DNA from: Cohaesibacter sp.
GTDB taxonomy: Bacteria > Pseudomonadota > Alphaproteobacteria > Rhizobiales > Cohaesibacteraceae
DNA: 64,000 nt
NCBI GenBank assembly: GCA_025210795.1
Contig: JAOAQZ010000016.1
Location: forward strand, 1-64,000
Direction of reading: 5' to 3'
Shown: piece by piece, positions 61,204-64,000 of the stretch
Numbering within the stretch: position 1 is the first letter of the stretch
Layout of the letters: every line of letters begins with the position of its first letter
Translations under genes and position numbers: made by a program
The notes under the pieces: model-generated
The model's database searches: none
What the model was told of the DNA's origin: nothing
Seen by the model: only the letters and a program-made list of their open reading frames with translations

Positions 61204-62288
61204 CAGGCTCTCTCCCCTTCTAGCTTGCCTTCATTCAATATATTCGGCGCTTTGCCATTGTGGTCCGTACCAATATGATCCGCCCGGTCCGTCAGCTGAG
61301 CAAGATCCGACCCCAAGGCCGCGCTCTCCCCCTGAACTGACAAAAAGATCCCTTTGGCTCCGCCCTGTTCGAGAATCTGTTGTGCTTTAAGGCATCCGGC
61401 CCGCAGCGCCTGCTTTTTCTCCGCGTCAGTAAGCTGACCGACAGAAATGGTGACAGGGCGCGCGCCCAGATCACTGTCTGGGGACAACTCATTGGCCGGA
61501 CGGCGCTCAATTTTGGAAGAATGGGGCAGGGTTACCGCATTGGCAATCAGCGTTGCGGCCACATCGGCGCGGGCAGCGCTCTCGGCCAGCACGGTGACAC
61601 TGTCTGCAATGCCAAAGGAATGGCTGCGTCCCTGCCAGCCGCTGGTGGCCACGCCGCCAAGCTGCAACTGGTTTGCGCTATGTCCATCAAGCATCAGGCG
61701 GGCGGGAAAGCCCCGCAAAGCATCAAGCCCCTCCCCGTCTGCAATACCGATGCGCAGGCGGGCGGCATCTGAAAGCCAAAAGGCCATGTCGCCGCCATTA
61801 TTGATAACAATCCGCTCAAGCCCTTGGCTCGCCTTCAAAGCACCGAGCATATGATCGGCCACAGCACCGGCAACGGCAGCCATGGGAGTCACAAAACAGG
61901 CTTCATAGCCAGACAAAGCTGCCAGCATACGGCGGGCAATCGCCCCTTTTGGCTGGCGCGCAGGACAAGCATAAAGCTGCTCATAAGGCGTGCGAAGGGC
62001 GGTGATTTCCGCCATCAGATCGGTCAGCACGCTTTCAAACAGGCGGGCGGCCACTTGCTCGGCCTTGGCCATGGCGTGCGCTTTGCCCTGCAAATCAAAA
62101 ATAAGATCAATGGGACCATGATTGAGATGCAACCGCTCTGTTGTCTCCAGCCGCTGGATCTGTACGCCGCTTTGGGCCACGAACACCCCGCGCTCGCCCC
62201 GCGCCGGGATCACCCCATCCGCACAGAGCGCAGCCCCTTGCGGGCTTGTCTGCGTGCGACTGGCGGCGATGGTCCGTGCCGTTTGCAT
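61203..62288 (-). CDS. UPF0280 (ApbE-like) family protein
   Basis: 361 residues, longer than typical UPF0280 proteins, with about 50 extra residues at the C-terminus. Key blocks are VTPMAAVAGAVADHM and VINNGGDMAFWL, which resemble the flavin-transferase ApbE fold; ATSGWQGRSHSFG follows. It may modify a partner with flavin or bind an FMN-like ligand, but function is not known. First gene of the long minus-strand unit. Confidence 0.82.
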
Positions 62289-62503
62289 GGCGGTTGCTCC
62301 AGTTTTGCCAAGTCTGTTCCCAAAGGTTAGATCAGCTGCCCGATCAGAATTTGTTCAGCCTTGACGAAGGTTGGTCCATATGAATATTTGGCGATAAAAT
62401 TTGTTTGTTGTCAAACAATATTTTTCAAAAAATCGAGAATTTTTTTTGAGCCGATATCTACGCACACTATTTATCATCCAAAAACAAGGCATTGTTTTTA
62501 AAC
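62289..62503. promoter_or_regulatory. Promoter region of the UPF0280 operon
   Basis: Very AT-rich from about 62385 to 62510. It holds TTGTTTG-TTGT-CAAACAA (62401-62418), a 7-4-7 palindrome 113 bp before the UPF0280 start. Candidate operator. Confidence 0.5.
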
Positions 62504-62538
62504 AAAAAAAAGCCCAACCGGCAAATGCCGATTGGGCC
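62504..62538 (-). terminator. Terminator downstream of DUF1185 copy 2
   Basis: GCCCAA-CGGC pairs with GCCG-TTGGGC (one mismatch) around AAAT, with eight A on the plus strand to the left, giving a U run in the minus-strand transcript. Confidence 0.82.
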
Positions 62539-62673
62539 AATCACTTTGACATTATAAAAAAGCCAACAAAATATTTGGTGCAGGCTAGCACTTGCACTTA
62601 TCGGCTATCGGCGCATTTATGCCCTCTTTCCTTCCATTTGCATGCAAATAAGTAAAGAGGCCAATAAATGTCT

Positions 62674-62730
62674 GCTTTTCTCGCCATGCCCCGTCCTCAT
62701 GAGGAGACAGCATGGCAAGAAAGAAAAGGC
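62674..62730 (-). other. Long imperfect hairpin at the 3' end of DUF1185 copy 2
   Basis: CTTTTCT-GCCATG (left) faces CATGGC-AGAAA-type sequence (right), enclosing the 12-bp palindrome TCCTCATGAGGA (62694-62705). It begins right at the stop codon. Possible transcript-end structure. Confidence 0.45.
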
Positions 62731-63312
62731 CTAACGAAGACCGTCGCTCCCCACCACATCGCCAGCGGCAAGACCACCAACGCGGGCATGAATACGCGCA
62801 CCGGTTGTCATCACCAAGGCGAGCAGCATTTCATCCGCCCTAGGCGCATCACTGCAATGCACTTCAATCGAATCAAAATGGCTGCGCACATAAGAGGCAT
62901 TGATATGAGTGACCGGAATATCAAGAGTGCTGCCCACTGCAGCCACTTTCTTGGATGAAGGTACAATCGCCTTGGCATCGCCCAAAGTTTCGCGCATGGC
63001 ATAGCCTCCCGGCACGTGCCACAGAGCCCCATGTTCCAACTCACCAGCCGAGCCAACAAGCGCCCCCTTGCCGTAGCCCTCAATGGCCTCTTTACCGCCA
63101 AGGGCTGCGATCAGATCCTTTGCCATCTTCAGGCCAAGAGGTTTCAGATCTTCCATAAACCACTGAATATCTTGAGTATATCCACCAGCGAAGGGATTTT
63201 TGATCACGGCCAGAACCGCGCCGCGCCGCAAAGGCGCAGCTGTGCGCGGTCCACCTTCATGATAGATTTCCTCGGTCTGGATCAGCATTTTGCGGATGTC
63301 AATTTCAGCCAT
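62731..63312 (-). CDS. DUF1185 (AA_synth) family protein, copy 2
   Basis: 193-residue paralog of the protein at 60616-61203. It shares AVIKNPFAG, GYGKGALVGSAGELEH, SYVRSHFDSIEV and DAPRADE and is of nearly equal length, but many positions differ. Separate transcription unit, divergent from the MarR gene and closed by its own terminator. Two paralogs in one locus suggest a hetero-oligomer or two successive steps. Confidence 0.83.
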   Translation of the reverse strand: MAEIDIRKMLIQTEEIYHEGGPRTAAPLRRGAVLAVIKNPFAGGYTQDIQWFMEDLKPLGLKMAKDLIAALGGKEAIEGYGKGALVGSAGELEHGALWHVPGGYAMRETLGDAKAIVPSSKKVAAVGSTLDIPVTHINASYVRSHFDSIEVHCSDAPRADEMLLALVMTTGARIHARVGGLAAGDVVGSDGLR

Positions 63313-63401
63313 ACTCTCTTTTTTCTCCTCCGCCTTGGGCAGACTTTACAGGTGCAGGCCCGGTTGGTATCGACAATTGAACCTGCTATAATTCATTAGC
63401 A

Positions 63402-63419
63402 CACAAATATTATTTTGTG
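63402..63419. promoter_or_regulatory. Candidate MarR operator
   Basis: CACAAA-TATTAT-TTTGTG, a perfect 6-6-6 inverted repeat in the gap between divergent DUF1185 copy 2 and the MarR gene, the usual place for a MarR autoregulatory site. Confidence 0.55.
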
Positions 63420-63522
63420 AGACGATTGTCATTCTTGTCAAGTATCCTCTGGCAGGCTATATCAGCGGGCAAGCTCATAGCCGTCAGCGTTGGATGATGG
63501 CCCCAAATCAAAGAGGTTTTCC

Positions 63523-63954
63523 TTGCAACCGTCAGATGAGACATCCCCCCCACCTTATGTCCTTGAAGACCAGATCGGCTTCAAACTGCGGCTGGCCAAC
63601 CAGAAACATCTGGAACTTTTCTCTTCCATGATGCCCTCTTTAACGCCAACTCAATTTGCCACCATGGCCAAATTGAAAGAGGTGGGCGAGCTGTCACAAA
63701 ACCATCTTGGCCGCCTTGTGGGCATGGATGCCGCCACCACCAAGGGGGTGGTTGATCGCCTGACCAAAAAGGGCATGGTGAGCATCACCCCATCCGAAAC
63801 CGACCGCCGCCGCTTGCTCATTTCCCTTTCGGATCAGGGCAAAAACGCCATTTCTGACCTGATTGAACAGGCGCAGGCCATTTCCCAAAAGACCATGGCC
63901 AACCTGACCAAGCGCGAGCGGGAACGGCTGCTCGAATTGCTCACCAAACTCTAG
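63523..63954 (+). CDS. MarR-family regulator
   Basis: 143 residues. The TTG at 63523 is chosen because AAGAGG lies 6 bases before it; an in-frame TTG at 63490 would add 11 residues. Winged helix around GELSQNHLGRLVGMDAATTK and TDRRRLLISLS. Likely local repressor of the DUF1185/UPF0280/Rieske locus, released by a small aromatic or similar ligand, as is common in the family. Confidence 0.85.
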   Translation: MQPSDETSPPPYVLEDQIGFKLRLANQKHLELFSSMMPSLTPTQFATMAKLKEVGELSQNHLGRLVGMDAATTKGVVDRLTKKGMVSITPSETDRRRLLISLSDQGKNAISDLIEQAQAISQKTMANLTKRERERLLELLTKL

Positions 63955-64000
63955 GGTCAAGGCCCTAGGATTCTTTCCTAGTCCCCCTCCCCTGGCTCGG

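Overview
The window reads as chromosomal DNA of a GC-rich, metabolically versatile alphaproteobacterium. The gene families and operon layouts (heterotetrameric sarcosine oxidase, two TRAP transporters, two ABC importer families, HutF/HutG-type histidine degradation, a UPF0280/DUF1185/Rieske cluster) suggest a soil or marine member of the Hyphomicrobiales or a relative. The genus cannot be named from sequence alone. Nearly all the DNA codes for catabolism of small nitrogen compounds and their uptake. I saw no rRNA, tRNA, CRISPR array or intact insertion sequence.

Layout. (1) 1-8620: soxBDAG for sarcosine oxidation (soxB enters from the left edge), convergent with katG, which is divergent from oxyR. 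(2) 8903-30778: a large block, almost all on the minus strand, that best fits an ergothioneine degradation locus. It holds a urocanase paralog, a DUF917 protein, an N-carbamoyl amino acid hydrolase, a hydantoinase-like amidohydrolase, a CoA-transferase with two acyl-CoA dehydrogenases, a TRAP transporter, an osmoprotectant-type ABC importer and a histidine ammonia-lyase paralog that has lost the MIO-forming triad. Two unusual LysR proteins, each with two DNA-binding domains, sit inside this block. (3) 30918-36240: a small exported protein of unknown function, two aminotransferases, a Xre-cupin regulator, a fumarylacetoacetate-hydrolase-type enzyme and a GFA-type protein. (4) 36262-39611: a second TRAP transporter. 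(5) 39893-47680: a complete histidine utilisation locus, hutIHGU on the minus strand and hutF, hutC on the plus strand, with candidate HutC operators between hutI and hutF. (6) 47831-51600: a WGR-domain protein, an aspartate/aromatic aminotransferase and an AT-rich insert carrying a solitary OLD-family ATPase/nuclease. (7) 51607-63954: a minus-strand cluster with a 6-hydroxynicotinate-reductase-like protein, a branched-chain-type ABC importer with fused permeases, a Rieske oxygenase, ferredoxin, ferredoxin reductase, two DUF1185 proteins and a UPF0280 protein, bounded by a MarR regulator.

How it works together. Block 2 would import ergothioneine by the ABC system, eliminate trimethylamine (lyase), hydrate thiourocanate (urocanase paralog), remove sulfur (DUF917), open the hydantoin and release glutamate. 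Block 5 does the parallel chemistry on histidine with the canonical HutH, HutU, HutI, HutF and HutG, so the window holds the ordinary pathway and what looks like its sulfur-betaine sister pathway. Sarcosine oxidase makes H2O2, and KatG/OxyR next door can deal with it. Block 7 is the most likely undescribed system: a complete import, oxygenation and reduction cassette for an unknown, perhaps heterocyclic, substrate.
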